Of a stretch of DNA of 52,035 bases, positions 1 through 7,604 are shown in pieces (the stretch's first letter is position 1; every line of letters starts with the position of its first letter). Source of the DNA: an uncultured Prevotella sp. Lineage in GTDB: Bacteria; Bacteroidota; Bacteroidia; Bacteroidales; Bacteroidaceae. The DNA lies in NCBI GenBank assembly GCA_900547005.1, contig URER01000014.1, forward strand, positions 1-52,035, read 5' to 3'. The translations under genes were made by a program, and so were the position numbers. The notes under the pieces were generated by a model that had not been told where the DNA came from, did no database searches, and saw nothing but the letters and a program-made list of their open reading frames with translations.

Positions 1-76
1 TCTGAACTCCCGAACTCCCGTCTCCTGTCTCCTTTTGTTAGTTCTTCCCCCCTTGGGGGGATTAGAGGGGGGCTTT
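1..76. repeat. Two dispersed intergenic repeats side by side
   Basis: Positions 1-40 carry a copy of the dispersed repeat with the core CTGAACTCCCGAACTCC followed by GTCTCCTGTCTCC. Further copies lie at 1128-1160 and, inverted, at 51910-51985. Positions 41-76 carry the G/C-rich hairpin element (TTCCCCCCTTGGGGGG, then AGAGGGGGGCTTT). Read on the minus strand it starts with AAAGCCCCCC just after, and here overlapping, the end of xerD. Confidence 0.75.
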
Positions 77-982
77 AATATTCCTCGGATGATGTTCCAA
101 TATCTCCTTTCGCAGCGTAGACGTGTCGATATGCGTATATATCTCCGTAGTAGAAATAGTCTCATGTCCCAGCATCATCTGTATGGCGCGCAGGTCGGCA
201 CCGCCCTCGAGCAGCGAAGTGGCAAAAGAATGACGCAGCGTGTGGGGCGAGATAGTCTTCTTTATGCCCGCGTCGAGAGCGTAACGCTTTATCATTATCA
301 GAATCATCGTGCGTGTGAGATGAGCACCGCGTCGGTTCAGAAAGACGTAATCCTGCTCGCCCGGCTTGATATTCATGCGGTCGCGCACCTCGAACCACGC
401 CCTCATCTCGTCCAAAGCCCGCTCCGAAATCGGCACAAGCCGCTCCTTCGAGCCTTTGCCCATAACGCGGATATAGTGCTCAATGGGGTAGACGCACGAG
501 ATTTTCAGGCCTACAAGCTCCGAGACACGCAGTCCGCAGGAATACAGCACCTCGATGATGGCACGGTTGCGCTGCCCCTCCCATTTCGTCATGTCGATGG
601 CGTTTTCGAGCATATCCACCTCCTCGGCACTGAGAACCTCGGGCAGATGTGCCGGCAGTTTGGGCGATTCGAGCAGTTCTGTGGGGTCGTCCTTGATGAA
701 TTGGTCGAGCACCAGGTAGCGGAAGAACGAACGGATGCCACTCAGTATGCGTGCCTGCGAGCGTGGTCCGATGCCGATGTCGGCAAGCGTTGCCGAGAAA
801 TTCTCCAAGTTTTCCAGCTTCACATCCTTGACACAGACACCTTCATGCCGCAGATATACATACAGTTTGTCGATGTCGCGCATATACGCGTCGATGGTGT
901 TTGGCGAATGTCCGCGTTCCAATTTCAGATAACGGCGGTAGCATTCCGCTATATAAATATCGTTTTCCTTGTTTGTTTCCAT
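62..982 (-). CDS. xerD: Tyrosine recombinase XerD
   Basis: Site-specific tyrosine recombinase of 306 aa, the usual XerC/D length. With a XerC partner it resolves chromosome dimers at dif during division. The N-terminal SAM-like core-binding domain covers about residues 10-95 (RGHSPNTIDAYMRDI) and the catalytic domain about 110-300. The catalytic set is visible: Arg in GLRVSELVGL, Lys in GKGSKERLVPI, HTLRHSFAT, and a late GHETISTTEIYTH carrying His and the nucleophilic Tyr. XerD rather than XerC is inferred from overall similarity. The ATG at 982 is preceded by a good promoter at 1019-1050. The last residues (NIKAPL) and the TAA stop are encoded by the hairpin repeat at 41-76, so the natural C-terminus seems to have been replaced by repeat sequence. 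Confidence 0.9.
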   Translation of the reverse strand: METNKENDIYIAECYRRYLKLERGHSPNTIDAYMRDIDKLYVYLRHEGVCVKDVKLENLENFSATLADIGIGPRSQARILSGIRSFFRYLVLDQFIKDDPTELLESPKLPAHLPEVLSAEEVDMLENAIDMTKWEGQRNRAIIEVLYSCGLRVSELVGLKISCVYPIEHYIRVMGKGSKERLVPISERALDEMRAWFEVRDRMNIKPGEQDYVFLNRRGAHLTRTMILIMIKRYALDAGIKKTISPHTLRHSFATSLLEGGADLRAIQMMLGHETISTTEIYTHIDTSTLRKEILEHHPRNIKAPL

Positions 983-1018
983 TTATTTTTTTACTTTTGC
1001 ATTTGCACGAAGTGAGTA

Positions 1019-1050
1019 CAAAGATAGTGAAAGGCGAGTGCAATGACAAA
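1019..1050 (-). promoter_or_regulatory. Bacteroidota-type promoter of xerD
   Basis: On the minus strand TTTG (1047-1050) is separated by 20 nt from TATCTTTG (1019-1026). This matches the primary-sigma promoter consensus TTTG-N19/20-TAnnTTTG, about 37 nt upstream of the xerD ATG. Confidence 0.75.
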
Positions 1051-1069
1051 AAGAAAGCGTAGTTTTTTT

Positions 1070-1160
1070 GAGGTAAGAGAAATACCTTTATGGTAATTAC
1101 ACTAAACTCTAATCTTTTTCGGTATTGTCTGAACTCCCGAACTCCAGTCTACTGACTCCT
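1070..1160 (+). repeat. Left flank of aroQ: GAGGTAAGAGA unit and CTGAACTCC unit
   Basis: Positions 1070-1091 read GAGGTAAGAGAAATACCTTTAT. Nearly the same string recurs at 1605-1625, so aroQ sits between direct repeats. Positions 1128-1160 repeat the CTGAACTCCCGAACTCCAG element seen at the window start. Confidence 0.7.
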
Positions 1161-1172
1161 AATTTATATTAT

Positions 1173-1604
1173 ATGAAGATACTTATTATAAACGGACCGA
1201 ACCTGAACCTGCTCGGCAAACGCGAGCCGGGGATTTACGGCAACAACTCGATGGAGAGCTATCTGCCAGAGTTGAGAAAGAGATTTGAGGGCATAGAGAT
1301 AGAGTATTACCAAAGCAACATCGAGGGCGAGATGATAAACAAGATGCAGGAAGTGGGCTTCTCGTATGACGGCATCGTGCTGAATGCGGGCGCATATACC
1401 CACACATCCGTGGCATTGCTCGACTGCATACGTTCGCTAACGACTCCGGTAGTGGAGGTACATATATCTAATGTGCACGCACGCGAGGAGTTCCGCAACC
1501 ACTCCATGATCAGTGCGGGCTGCAAAGGAGTGATAGCCGGCTTCGGATTGGATAGCTATCGGCTGGCGATAGAGAGCATAATAGAGGTAAGAGGTAAGGA
1601 GTAA
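1173..1604 (+). CDS. aroQ: Type II 3-dehydroquinate dehydratase
   Basis: Converts 3-dehydroquinate to 3-dehydroshikimate in the shikimate pathway, in the cytoplasm, as a dodecamer in this family. The start is the ATG at 1173 because MKILIINGPNLNLLGKREP is the conserved N-terminus; upstream codons in frame fall in repeat DNA. Family motifs are present: the catalytic Tyr in REPGIYG, YYQSNIEGEMI, GIVLNAGAYTHTSVAL, and the active-site His in VEVHISNVHAREEFR, followed by HSMIS and GVIAGFGLDSYRLA. It is 143 aa, the normal length. The last six residues (EVRGKE) and the stop are read from the GAGGTAAG-type repeat at 1584-1625. Confidence 0.95.
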   Translation: MKILIINGPNLNLLGKREPGIYGNNSMESYLPELRKRFEGIEIEYYQSNIEGEMINKMQEVGFSYDGIVLNAGAYTHTSVALLDCIRSLTTPVVEVHISNVHAREEFRNHSMISAGCKGVIAGFGLDSYRLAIESIIEVRGKE

Positions 1605-1625
1605 GAGGTAAGAGAATACCTTTAT
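1584..1625 (+). repeat. GAGGTAAG purine-rich repeat overlapping the aroQ 3' end
   Basis: Iterated GAGGTAAGAGGTAAGGAGTAA provides the aroQ C-terminus and stop, then GAGGTAAGAGAATACCTTTAT (1605-1625) repeats 1070-1091. An inverted copy (CTCTTACCTCTCACCC) follows at 1732-1767 inside the next gene. Confidence 0.75.
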
Positions 1626-1695
1626 TAGAAGAGAGCTCTGTTCTCTATGGCATAAGAATAATCCGGGAATAAAGAAAAATACCGATATAACAGAC

Positions 1696-2400
1696 ATGGA
1701 CGCAAAGGATAAATACAGCAACAAAAGCATATCTCTTACCTCTCACCCCTCACCTCTTACCTCTGAAAAAAACGCCCTCTCCTCCTACATCCTCTCCCAT
1801 ATCGAGCCGGAGGGCGACTACCTCTATCGCCTTTGGCGCGCCACCAACGTGCATCTGTTGCACGGACGCATGGCAAGCGGACACCTGCAAGGCCGTCTGC
1901 TAAAGATGCTTGTGCGCATGATAAAGCCGCGGAACATCCTCGAGGTGGGCACGTTCAGCGGCTATTCGGCTATCTGCATGGCCGAAGGACTGGAAGATGG
2001 GGGGAAGGTTTGGACGTTCGAGATAAACGACGAGCAGGAGGACTTTACGCGGCCGTGGATAGAGCAGTCGCCAGTGGCGGACAAGATAGAGTTCAGGATA
2101 GGTGATGCGATAACGGAAGCACCGAAGCTCGGCGTGACGTTCGATATGGCTTTCATCGACGGCGACAAGCGGACGTACATCGAAACTTACGAGGCTGTGA
2201 TGCCGTTGATGCGCGCCGGCGGCTTCATCCTTGCCGACAATACCCTCTGGGACGGCCACGTTACGGATGCGGCGTATCTGAAAGACAAGCAGACAACAGG
2301 CATACGCGACTTCAACGACCACGTAGCCAAAGACGAAAGGGTGGAAACGGTGATACTGCCGCTACGCGACGGGTTGACGATATTAAGGAAAAAGGATTAG
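1696..2400 (+). CDS. Class I SAM-dependent O-methyltransferase
   Basis: Catechol-O-methyltransferase-like enzyme (Methyltransf_3 family), 234 aa. The SAM-binding fold begins with ILEVGTFSGYSAICMA; other family signatures are MASGHLQGRLLKML, FIDGDKRTY and a metal-binding ADNTLWDGHV segment. The physiological substrate cannot be read from the sequence. Residues about 12-24 (ISLTSHPSPLTSE) are encoded by an inverted GAGGTAAG-type repeat at 1732-1767, and family members usually begin near the following YILSHIEPE, so this is a repeat-derived N-terminal extension. No downstream ATG precedes the conserved core, so the ATG at 1696 is kept. It converges on the next gene with a 4-nt overlap of stop codons. 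Confidence 0.85.
   Translation: MDAKDKYSNKSISLTSHPSPLTSEKNALSSYILSHIEPEGDYLYRLWRATNVHLLHGRMASGHLQGRLLKMLVRMIKPRNILEVGTFSGYSAICMAEGLEDGGKVWTFEINDEQEDFTRPWIEQSPVADKIEFRIGDAITEAPKLGVTFDMAFIDGDKRTYIETYEAVMPLMRAGGFILADNTLWDGHVTDAAYLKDKQTTGIRDFNDHVAKDERVETVILPLRDGLTILRKKD
1732..1767 (-). repeat. GAGGTAAG repeat (inverted copy) inside the O-methyltransferase gene
   Basis: CTCTTACCTCTCACCC and CTCACCTCTTACCTCTG is the reverse complement of the purine-rich repeat at 1584-1612. The two copies could pair as a long imperfect hairpin across the methyltransferase promoter region. Confidence 0.7.
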
Positions 2401-2762
2401 AGGAATGCGAAATACACGGCCATGATGAGGCAGACAAACGCGGCGATATGGTTCCAATGAAGCGACTGTCCATGAAACATCATGGTGGCGATGACTGTGA
2501 AAACGATGAGCGAGATGACTTCCTGAATGACCTTCAACTGCATGAGACTGAACGCTCCGCCGTTGCCTTCGAATCCTATGCGGTTGGCTGGAACCTGACA
2601 ACAGTATTCAGCGAGGGCAATAAGCCAAGAGAACAGTATTATTCCTATGAGAGGCCAATGACTCGAAATGCCACTTTGCTGCAATTTGAGATGGCCGTAC
2701 CAAGCCAATGTCATGAAAATATTGCTGCATATCAGCAGCAGAATAGTATATACAACGTTCAT
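2397..2762 (-). CDS. DMT-superfamily membrane protein, DUF486
   Basis: Small integral membrane protein of 121 aa with four predicted hydrophobic helices. It shows the DUF486 hallmarks FMTLAWYGHLK, the central AEYCCQVPANRIG and FSLMQLKVIQEVISL, and ends AVYFAFL. The family sits within the drug/metabolite transporter superfamily, but no substrate is established. It is transcribed divergently from rbfA, with fully interlocked promoters at 2787-2822. Confidence 0.85.
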   Translation of the reverse strand: MNVVYTILLLICSNIFMTLAWYGHLKLQQSGISSHWPLIGIILFSWLIALAEYCCQVPANRIGFEGNGGAFSLMQLKVIQEVISLIVFTVIATMMFHGQSLHWNHIAAFVCLIMAVYFAFL

Positions 2763-2786
2763 TCTATACGCTTTTTGTTTTATTCG

Positions 2787-2822
2787 TTTGCAAAGGTAAT
2801 AAGAAATGGTTAACTTTGCAAA
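2787..2822. promoter_or_regulatory. Interlocked divergent promoters of rbfA (+) and the DUF486 gene (-)
   Basis: Plus strand: TTTG 2787-2790, 20-nt gap, TAACTTTG 2811-2818 for rbfA. Minus strand: TTTG from CAAA at 2819-2822, 20-nt gap, TACCTTTG from CAAAGGTA at 2791-2798 for the DUF486 gene. Both fit the Bacteroidota consensus and occupy the same 36 bp, so RNA polymerase can probably bind only one way at a time. Confidence 0.75.
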
Positions 2823-2836
2823 AAACTTATTTCACA

Positions 2837-3172
2837 ATGCAGGAAACAAGACAAAACCGCATAGCAAGGCTATTGCAAAAGGAGCTGGCACAGATTTTCC
2901 AAAGCCAGACACGTATGATGCACGGAGTGATGGTGAGCGTTACGCGCGCTAAGGTGTCGCCCGACCTGAGCATCTGTACGGCATATCTGAGCGTGTTCCC
3001 ATCGGAAAAGGGTGAGGAGATACTGAAAAACATCAACCGTAACGAAAAGACCATCCGCTACGAGCTGGGCACGCGCATACGCAATCAGGTGCGCATAATA
3101 CCCGAACTGAGGTTCTTCATTGATGATTCGCTCGACTACATTGAGCGCATAGACGAGCTGTTGAAGAAATGA
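2837..3172 (+). CDS. rbfA: Ribosome-binding factor A
   Basis: Late 30S maturation factor that binds near the 16S 5' helix, cytoplasmic, 111 aa. The KH-like fold is recognisable from QNRIARLLQKELAQIFQ, VSVTRAKVSPDLSICTAYLSVF and a C-terminal VRIIPELRFFIDDSLDYIERI. The start is the ATG at 2837. The in-frame TTG at 2816 lies inside the TAACTTTG promoter box and cannot be in the transcript. The stop overlaps the next start as ATGA, so it is translationally coupled to the LolC/E permease. Confidence 0.93.
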   Translation: MQETRQNRIARLLQKELAQIFQSQTRMMHGVMVSVTRAKVSPDLSICTAYLSVFPSEKGEEILKNINRNEKTIRYELGTRIRNQVRIIPELRFFIDDSLDYIERIDELLKK

Positions 3173-4425
3173 ATTTCCCTTTCTACATCGCAAAACGCTA
3201 TCTCTTCTCGAAGAAAAGCACGCACGCGATAAACATCATCAGCGCCATATCGGTAATCGGTGTGGCGGTGGCAACGATGGCTATGGTCGTGGTGCTGAGC
3301 GGATTCAACGGGTTCTCCGACCTCGTGGCATCGTTTTTCACTGCCTTCGACCCGCAGATTAAGGTGGTGCCGGCTAAGGGCAAGAGTGCTCCGGCCGACG
3401 ATCCGCTGCTCGTGAAGATGAAGGCGCTGCCCGAGATAGAGGTGGCCACGGAGTGCGTGGAGGATCAGGCGCTGGCCATATACCGCGACAAGCAGGCTAT
3501 GGTTACGGTGAAGGGCGTGGAAGACAATTTCGACAAACTCACTGACATCCGTTCCATACTTTACGGCGACGGTGAATATGAGTTGCACGCGGCAAACTTA
3601 CAGTTTGGTGTCATAGGCATCAGACTGGCGCAAGACCTGAATACTGGAGCGCGATGGGAGGACTATCTGCATCTGTATGCGCCGCAGCGCGAGGGGCAGA
3701 TAGATGCGATGAATCCCACGGAGGGCTTCGTAGAAGACTCTTTGCTTTCGCCCGGAGTGGTGTTCCAAGTGAAACAGGCCAAATACGACAAAGGACACAT
3801 AATCACTTCTATTGAGTTTGCGCGCAGTCTGTTTAACAGACAGGGCGAGATTAGCTCGCTGGAGCTGCGGCTGAAGGCCGGTGCCGACATCGAAGACGTG
3901 AAGAAGGAGTTGCAGGAGATAGCCGGCGGCAAATATCAGGTGTTAGACCGCTACGAGCAGCAAGCCGACTCGTTCAAGGTGATGCAGGTGGAGAAACTCT
4001 TTGCCTACGCCTTTCTTACGTTCATCCTTATCGTGGCGTGCTTCAATATCATCGGTTCGCTCTCGATGTTGATGATAGACAAGAAAGACGACGTGGAAAC
4101 CTTGCGCAAGCTCGGAGCCTCGGACAGGCAGATAAGGCGTATCTTCCTTTTCGAGGGGAGGCTTATTTCGGCCGGTGGCGCACTGATAGGTATTCTGTTG
4201 GGCTTGCTGCTTTGTTGGCTCCAACAGGCCTACGGACTTGTGCGTCTGGGCGATACCAGTGGCTCGTTTGTCGTTGAGGCTTATCCTATAAGCGTCCATC
4301 CGCAAGACATTGTCTTAATCTTCGTAACCGTAATCGTCGTTGGCTGGCTCGCCGTATGGTATCCGATAAGGCATATAGCCCCCTCCAGCTCCCCCACGGG
4401 GGAGAGCCCCAACAAGAATATGTAA
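3169..4425 (+). CDS. LolC/LolE-type lipoprotein-releasing ABC permease
   Basis: Inner-membrane FtsX-family permease, 418 aa. In the Lol system these permeases extract lipoproteins for transfer to the outer membrane; the ATPase partner is not in this window. An N-terminal IAKRYLFSKKSTHAINIISAIS segment leads into TM1 (about 22-45). A large periplasmic domain (about 46-270) follows, then three TMs (about 278-305, 325-350, 372-395) with MLMIDKKDDVETLRKLGAS, the loop that docks the ATPase. It overlaps rbfA by 4 nt. The last ~14 residues (PSSSPTGESPNKNM) are read from the hairpin repeat at 4378-4410, beyond where the family normally ends. Confidence 0.87.
   Translation: MNFPFYIAKRYLFSKKSTHAINIISAISVIGVAVATMAMVVVLSGFNGFSDLVASFFTAFDPQIKVVPAKGKSAPADDPLLVKMKALPEIEVATECVEDQALAIYRDKQAMVTVKGVEDNFDKLTDIRSILYGDGEYELHAANLQFGVIGIRLAQDLNTGARWEDYLHLYAPQREGQIDAMNPTEGFVEDSLLSPGVVFQVKQAKYDKGHIITSIEFARSLFNRQGEISSLELRLKAGADIEDVKKELQEIAGGKYQVLDRYEQQADSFKVMQVEKLFAYAFLTFILIVACFNIIGSLSMLMIDKKDDVETLRKLGASDRQIRRIFLFEGRLISAGGALIGILLGLLLCWLQQAYGLVRLGDTSGSFVVEAYPISVHPQDIVLIFVTVIVVGWLAVWYPIRHIAPSSSPTGESPNKNM
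4378..4410 (+). repeat. G/C hairpin repeat inside the 3' end of the LolC/E gene
   Basis: GCCCCCTCCAGCTCCCCCAC then GGGGGAGAG matches the dispersed hairpin element. It is in coding sequence and supplies the protein tail. Confidence 0.75.
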
Positions 4426-4532
4426 AGGTAAATCTCCTCTAAAGAAAAAACTTTTCTTTATTTTGCCTATAATCTCACAGATTTTATATAACTTTGAAGC
4501 AATAAATATTTTCATCTTCTTTTTATACAAGA

Positions 4533-4565
4533 AAAAGCCTGACAGTTTTTCCGTGTCAGGCTTTT
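4533..4565. terminator. Bidirectional terminator between lolC/E and murI
   Basis: AAAAGCCTGACA (4533-4544) pairs perfectly with TGTCAGGCTTTT (4554-4565) across a 9-nt loop, with A-rich/T-rich flanks on both sides. It serves the convergent transcripts. Confidence 0.8.
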
Positions 4566-4644
4566 CATTATACCCCCTGTTAGGTCTCTCCCTTCAGTTG
4601 AAACAGGCCTTTGTTCATGTCCTCACTTTTCATTACACACCCTG

Positions 4645-4684
4645 TTAGGCCTCTTCCCCTTGGGGGAGGCGGAGGGGGCTTTTA
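4645..4684 (-). repeat. G/C hairpin repeat at the murI stop
   Basis: CTCTTCCCCTTGGGGGAGG then GGAGGGGGCTTTTA. On the minus strand AAAAGCCCCC begins at the murI TAA stop, the same arrangement as at bamA and the PAP2-like gene. Confidence 0.7.
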
Positions 4685-5518
4685 TTCCAAATCTACATGG
4701 CGCACGCTGACATCCTCGTGGAGGAATATCCGGGCGGATTCGCGGAAGCGGTCGGCGCTCTCGGTGGTGAAGTATTGGCACGTGCCGCGCTTGGTGCACT
4801 TCGCATCGATTTCCGTATGCCGCTGCAAATAATGCTTCAGGCTGTCGGCGACATACTGGCCCTGTGGTACGATGCGCACACCATCGGGGATGTTTCGCAC
4901 GATGCTGTTCATCAGAAGAGGGTAGTGGGTGCAGCCGAGGATGATGGTGTCGATGTCCGGATCTTTCAGCATGAGCTGGTCGATGCGCTTCTTCACGAAG
5001 TAGTCGGCACCGGGGCTGTCGGCTTCGTTGGACTCGACAATCGCTGCCCATAGCGGACAGGCCACTCCGCTAACCTGTATGTCGGGATGGAACTTTGCCA
5101 CTTCGAGGGCGTAGCTGCCGCTCTTTATCGTTCCCTCAGTAGCCAGTACGCCGACATGCCGGCTCTTGGTGAGATCGCCGATAACCTCTACCGTGGGGCG
5201 GATGATGCCCAGTACGCGGCGGTCGGGTGCAAGTTCGGGAAGCACGCGTTCCTGTATGCTGCGCAGGGCCTTAGCCGATGCGGTGTTGCAACCGAGGATA
5301 ACGAGATGGCATCCCATGTCGAAGAGCTTCAGGACGGCCTGGCGCGTGAACTGATAGACTACCTCGAACGAGCGCGAGCCGTAGGGGGCACGTGCGTTAT
5401 CGCCTAAGTACATATAGTCGTACTCGGGCATTAGCTGGCGGAATCCATGCAGGATGGTGAGTCCGCCGTAGCCGGAATCGAATACGCCGATAGGGCCGGG
5501 AGAATCAGAAAACATCAT
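4682..5518 (-). CDS. murI: Glutamate racemase
   Basis: Cofactor-independent racemase making D-glutamate for peptidoglycan, cytoplasmic, 278 aa. Landmarks are GPIGVFDSGYGGLTIL with the conserved DSG, YLGDNARAPYG, the first catalytic Cys in ILGCNTASAKAL, and the second in IILGCTHYPLL. The start is set at the double ATG (5518/5515) because the conserved region begins about nine residues later; extending upstream would overlap the ompH gene. It is last in the uppS-bamA-ompH operon, about 20 nt after ompH. Confidence 0.92.
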   Translation of the reverse strand: MMFSDSPGPIGVFDSGYGGLTILHGFRQLMPEYDYMYLGDNARAPYGSRSFEVVYQFTRQAVLKLFDMGCHLVILGCNTASAKALRSIQERVLPELAPDRRVLGIIRPTVEVIGDLTKSRHVGVLATEGTIKSGSYALEVAKFHPDIQVSGVACPLWAAIVESNEADSPGADYFVKKRIDQLMLKDPDIDTIILGCTHYPLLMNSIVRNIPDGVRIVPQGQYVADSLKHYLQRHTEIDAKCTKRGTCQYFTTESADRFRESARIFLHEDVSVRHVDLE

Positions 5519-5538
5519 AATCTGTTGGCTGAAAGGCT

Positions 5539-6042
5539 TTAGCGTAACTGTTCTTTTAGTTCCTCGGTGATGTCGTCGCACTGCGCCGGGTCTGTGAAAG
5601 GCACAGTGTTGTTGTCGCGGTTGAGTACGAAGGCGTAGCCATGCTCTTGGGCTATGGCTGTCAGGGCTGCGTCGATACGTGCGCGGACGGGTTTCAAGAG
5701 GTCTTTTTCAGCATTGCGCAAGAGTCTGCGTGTCTCTTCCTTGAATGCCATTCCACGTGCCATTAGCTCCTGGAGTTCGCTCTGCCGCTTGTTGCGGATG
5801 TTGATGTCGAGTCCGGAATAGACCTCGATGAACGACTCATACTTGGCGTTGAAGTCGTCTTCCGTACGCTTTATCTCGGCGTCATACTGCTTGCGCAGGT
5901 CGGCAAGTGCTGCAAGTGCGGCTTTATAATCGGGCATGACGTGCATCACGCTGTCGTAGCTGAACGTGGCATACTTGGCTGTTTGCGCGTCTGCGACAAA
6001 CGGCAGGGCGACAAGAGCAAGCAAGAGAAACAGTTTTTTCAT
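5539..6042 (-). CDS. OmpH/Skp family periplasmic chaperone (third copy)
   Basis: Secreted 167-aa protein with a signal peptide (MKKLFLLLALVALPFVADAQ). A charged helical body about 40-130 resembles the coiled-coil tentacles of Skp, and a C-terminal strand reads GYAFVLNRDNN. Skp proteins hold unfolded outer-membrane proteins for BamA. It is the shortest-tentacle and most divergent of the three tandem copies. The gap upstream (6043-6262) is an AT-rich TATATCCT-like low-complexity tract. Confidence 0.85.
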   Translation of the reverse strand: MKKLFLLLALVALPFVADAQTAKYATFSYDSVMHVMPDYKAALAALADLRKQYDAEIKRTEDDFNAKYESFIEVYSGLDINIRNKRQSELQELMARGMAFKEETRRLLRNAEKDLLKPVRARIDAALTAIAQEHGYAFVLNRDNNTVPFTDPAQCDDITEELKEQLR

Positions 6043-6045
6043 CCT

Positions 6046-6175
6046 TATATCCTTCTATGTATATCCTTATATCGTCCTATATATATGCTTATGCTTTTAT
6101 ATATAGATGTCTGTATGTCCTTTTCATTCTCTATATATGCAGCTTTATATATAGGTATATCTTTCTCTGTGTATG
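6046..6175. repeat. Degenerate TATATCCT/TATATA low-complexity tract
   Basis: Repeated TATATCCTTATATC, CCTATATATATGC and CTATATATGCAGC strings fill the spacer between two ompH genes. No conserved hairpin or open frame is apparent. Confidence 0.6.
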
Positions 6176-6262
6176 AAAAAGGTGAGACCTCCGCAGCGAT
6201 TATGCGCTACGGCGACCCCACCATACTACTCCCACAGTGGGGAGAAAACATTTGTTTTGTTG

Positions 6263-6766
6263 TTATTTCATTTTGCTGAGCTGAGCCTTCACCTCTGCGG
6301 TAACGTCCTTGCTCAGAGCCTCGTTCACGTAGAGTGGCTGTCCGGCAGCCTTCTCCATGATGTAAACGTAGCCGCCGGCCTTAGCAACGGCCTCGATGGC
6401 GTTGCGCACTTTCTGGAGAACCGGACCGAGCTTCTCCTGCTGCATCTTGTTGAATGCCTGCTGGTTGTCCTGAGCAGTCTGCTGAATCTTAGCGTACATA
6501 TCCTGCAACTGCTTCTCAGTCTCAGCCTGCTTTGTGGCGTTCATTGTAGACTTCTGCTTGTCGTAGTCCTCTGCCTTCTTCTGCAATTCGTCCTGCATTT
6601 CCTTCAGGGCGTTGTCGTAGATTTTGCCTTGAGCCTCGAGTTCACCCTGTGCCTTGATAGCTTCAGGCAATGACTGTACGAGTGCCTGTGAATCCAAATG
6701 TCCAAACTTCTGTGCAAACATAGTCATTGGAGCACAGAACAGCATCATTAAAATAAGTTTCTTCAT
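6263..6766 (-). CDS. OmpH/Skp family periplasmic chaperone (second copy)
   Basis: 167 aa with a signal peptide (MKKLILMMLFCAPMTMFAQ) followed by FGHLDSQALVQSLPEA, the usual Skp N-terminal strand-helix. A long Gln/Lys-rich coiled coil covers about 45-120 and a closing strand reads GGYVYIMEKAAG. Its role is to chaperone nascent outer-membrane proteins in the periplasm, consistent with bamA upstream. The downstream spacer holds a variant hairpin (CTACTCCCACAGTGGGGAG, 6225-6243). Confidence 0.9.
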   Translation of the reverse strand: MKKLILMMLFCAPMTMFAQKFGHLDSQALVQSLPEAIKAQGELEAQGKIYDNALKEMQDELQKKAEDYDKQKSTMNATKQAETEKQLQDMYAKIQQTAQDNQQAFNKMQQEKLGPVLQKVRNAIEAVAKAGGYVYIMEKAAGQPLYVNEALSKDVTAEVKAQLSKMK

Positions 6767-6887
6767 GTCCTTTTTGTTTTTTATTGTTTAATACTTATGT
6801 TCAAAGTTTAATGTTTAACGTTTAGAGTTGAATGTAATTCTGCGGCCTTATAACCTGAAAACGAAGCGACCTCAAAACCTCATAACC

Positions 6888-7439
6888 TTAATTATATCCC
6901 AATTTCTGTAGCACCTCGTTGCTGATGTCAATCTTCGGCGAGCCATAGATGATGCCGTTGTTGCCCGCACGGTCGAGAACGAGCGAATAGCCGCGCTGGT
7001 CTGAGATCTCCTTCACGGCGTTGTAGATTTCGTCCTGTATGGGAGTCATAAGCGAAGCGCGCTTCTTATAGAGCTCGCCCTCCGGTCCGAAGTACTTTCT
7101 CTTAAGGTCGGAGGCTTCCTTTTCCTTTTGCATTATCGCCTCCATGCGCTCTTTTTTCTGCTCCTCTGACAGGAACACCACCTCGTTTTGCAGGTTCTTA
7201 TACATTGTTCCGGCCTCAGTGTTGAGCGCTTCCACCTCGGCCTGCCATTTCTTAGACACCTGATTGAGCTGCTCCGATGCACGTTCGTAAGCCGGGACAT
7301 ACTTCAATATGTATTCCATATCTATCAAGGCGAACTTCTGCGCCTGCGATTTCATCACGAAAAGCGATGACTGCAACATCATCATGGCAGCCAAGATAAA
7401 TATTCTTTTCCCAAAAGTTGTTCTTCTGTTCTTTTTCAT
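6888..7439 (-). CDS. OmpH/Skp family periplasmic chaperone (first copy)
   Basis: 183-aa secreted protein. The N-terminal hydrophobic segment about 12-33 is preceded by basic KKNRRTTFGKR. The Skp fold starts FALIDMEYILKYVPAYE, continues in a coiled coil to about 140 (VVFLSEEQKKERMEAIMQ), and ends RGYSLVLDRAGNNGIIYG. It lies directly downstream of bamA. Tandem copies probably diversified for different client proteins, which is inference. Confidence 0.9.
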   Translation of the reverse strand: MKKNRRTTFGKRIFILAAMMMLQSSLFVMKSQAQKFALIDMEYILKYVPAYERASEQLNQVSKKWQAEVEALNTEAGTMYKNLQNEVVFLSEEQKKERMEAIMQKEKEASDLKRKYFGPEGELYKKRASLMTPIQDEIYNAVKEISDQRGYSLVLDRAGNNGIIYGSPKIDISNEVLQKLGYN

Positions 7440-7567
7440 TTTTAATTCCTCTCCTTTTATTTTATATATTATATTGCCCCTCTTTTGGCTATATCCGTAT
7501 AGTTCTTCCCCCTCGCGTGAAAAGGTATTGCCGTATCCAATAGGGGACTTTTGGCTATATCCATATA

Positions 7568-7604
7568 GTTCTTCCCCCCTTGGGGGGATTAGAGGGGGGC
7601 TTTA
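7568..7604 (-). repeat. G/C hairpin repeat at the bamA stop
   Basis: TTCCCCCCTTGGGGGG then AGAGGGGGGCTTTA. The bamA TAA stop overlaps the AAAGCCCCCC start of the element on the minus strand. A degraded copy (TTCTTCCCCCTCGCG) sits at 7502-7516. Confidence 0.75.

Noticed and set aside
35..1015. Long open frame on the plus strand opposite xerD
   Set aside because: It is antisense to a recombinase with complete catalytic motifs and has no recognisable protein features.
2816..2818. TTG start codons for rbfA (2816), the unknown gene (40008) and argS (49310-49312)
   Set aside because: Each TTG is part of a TAnnTTTG promoter box, hence upstream of the transcript start; ATG codons a little downstream fit the families.
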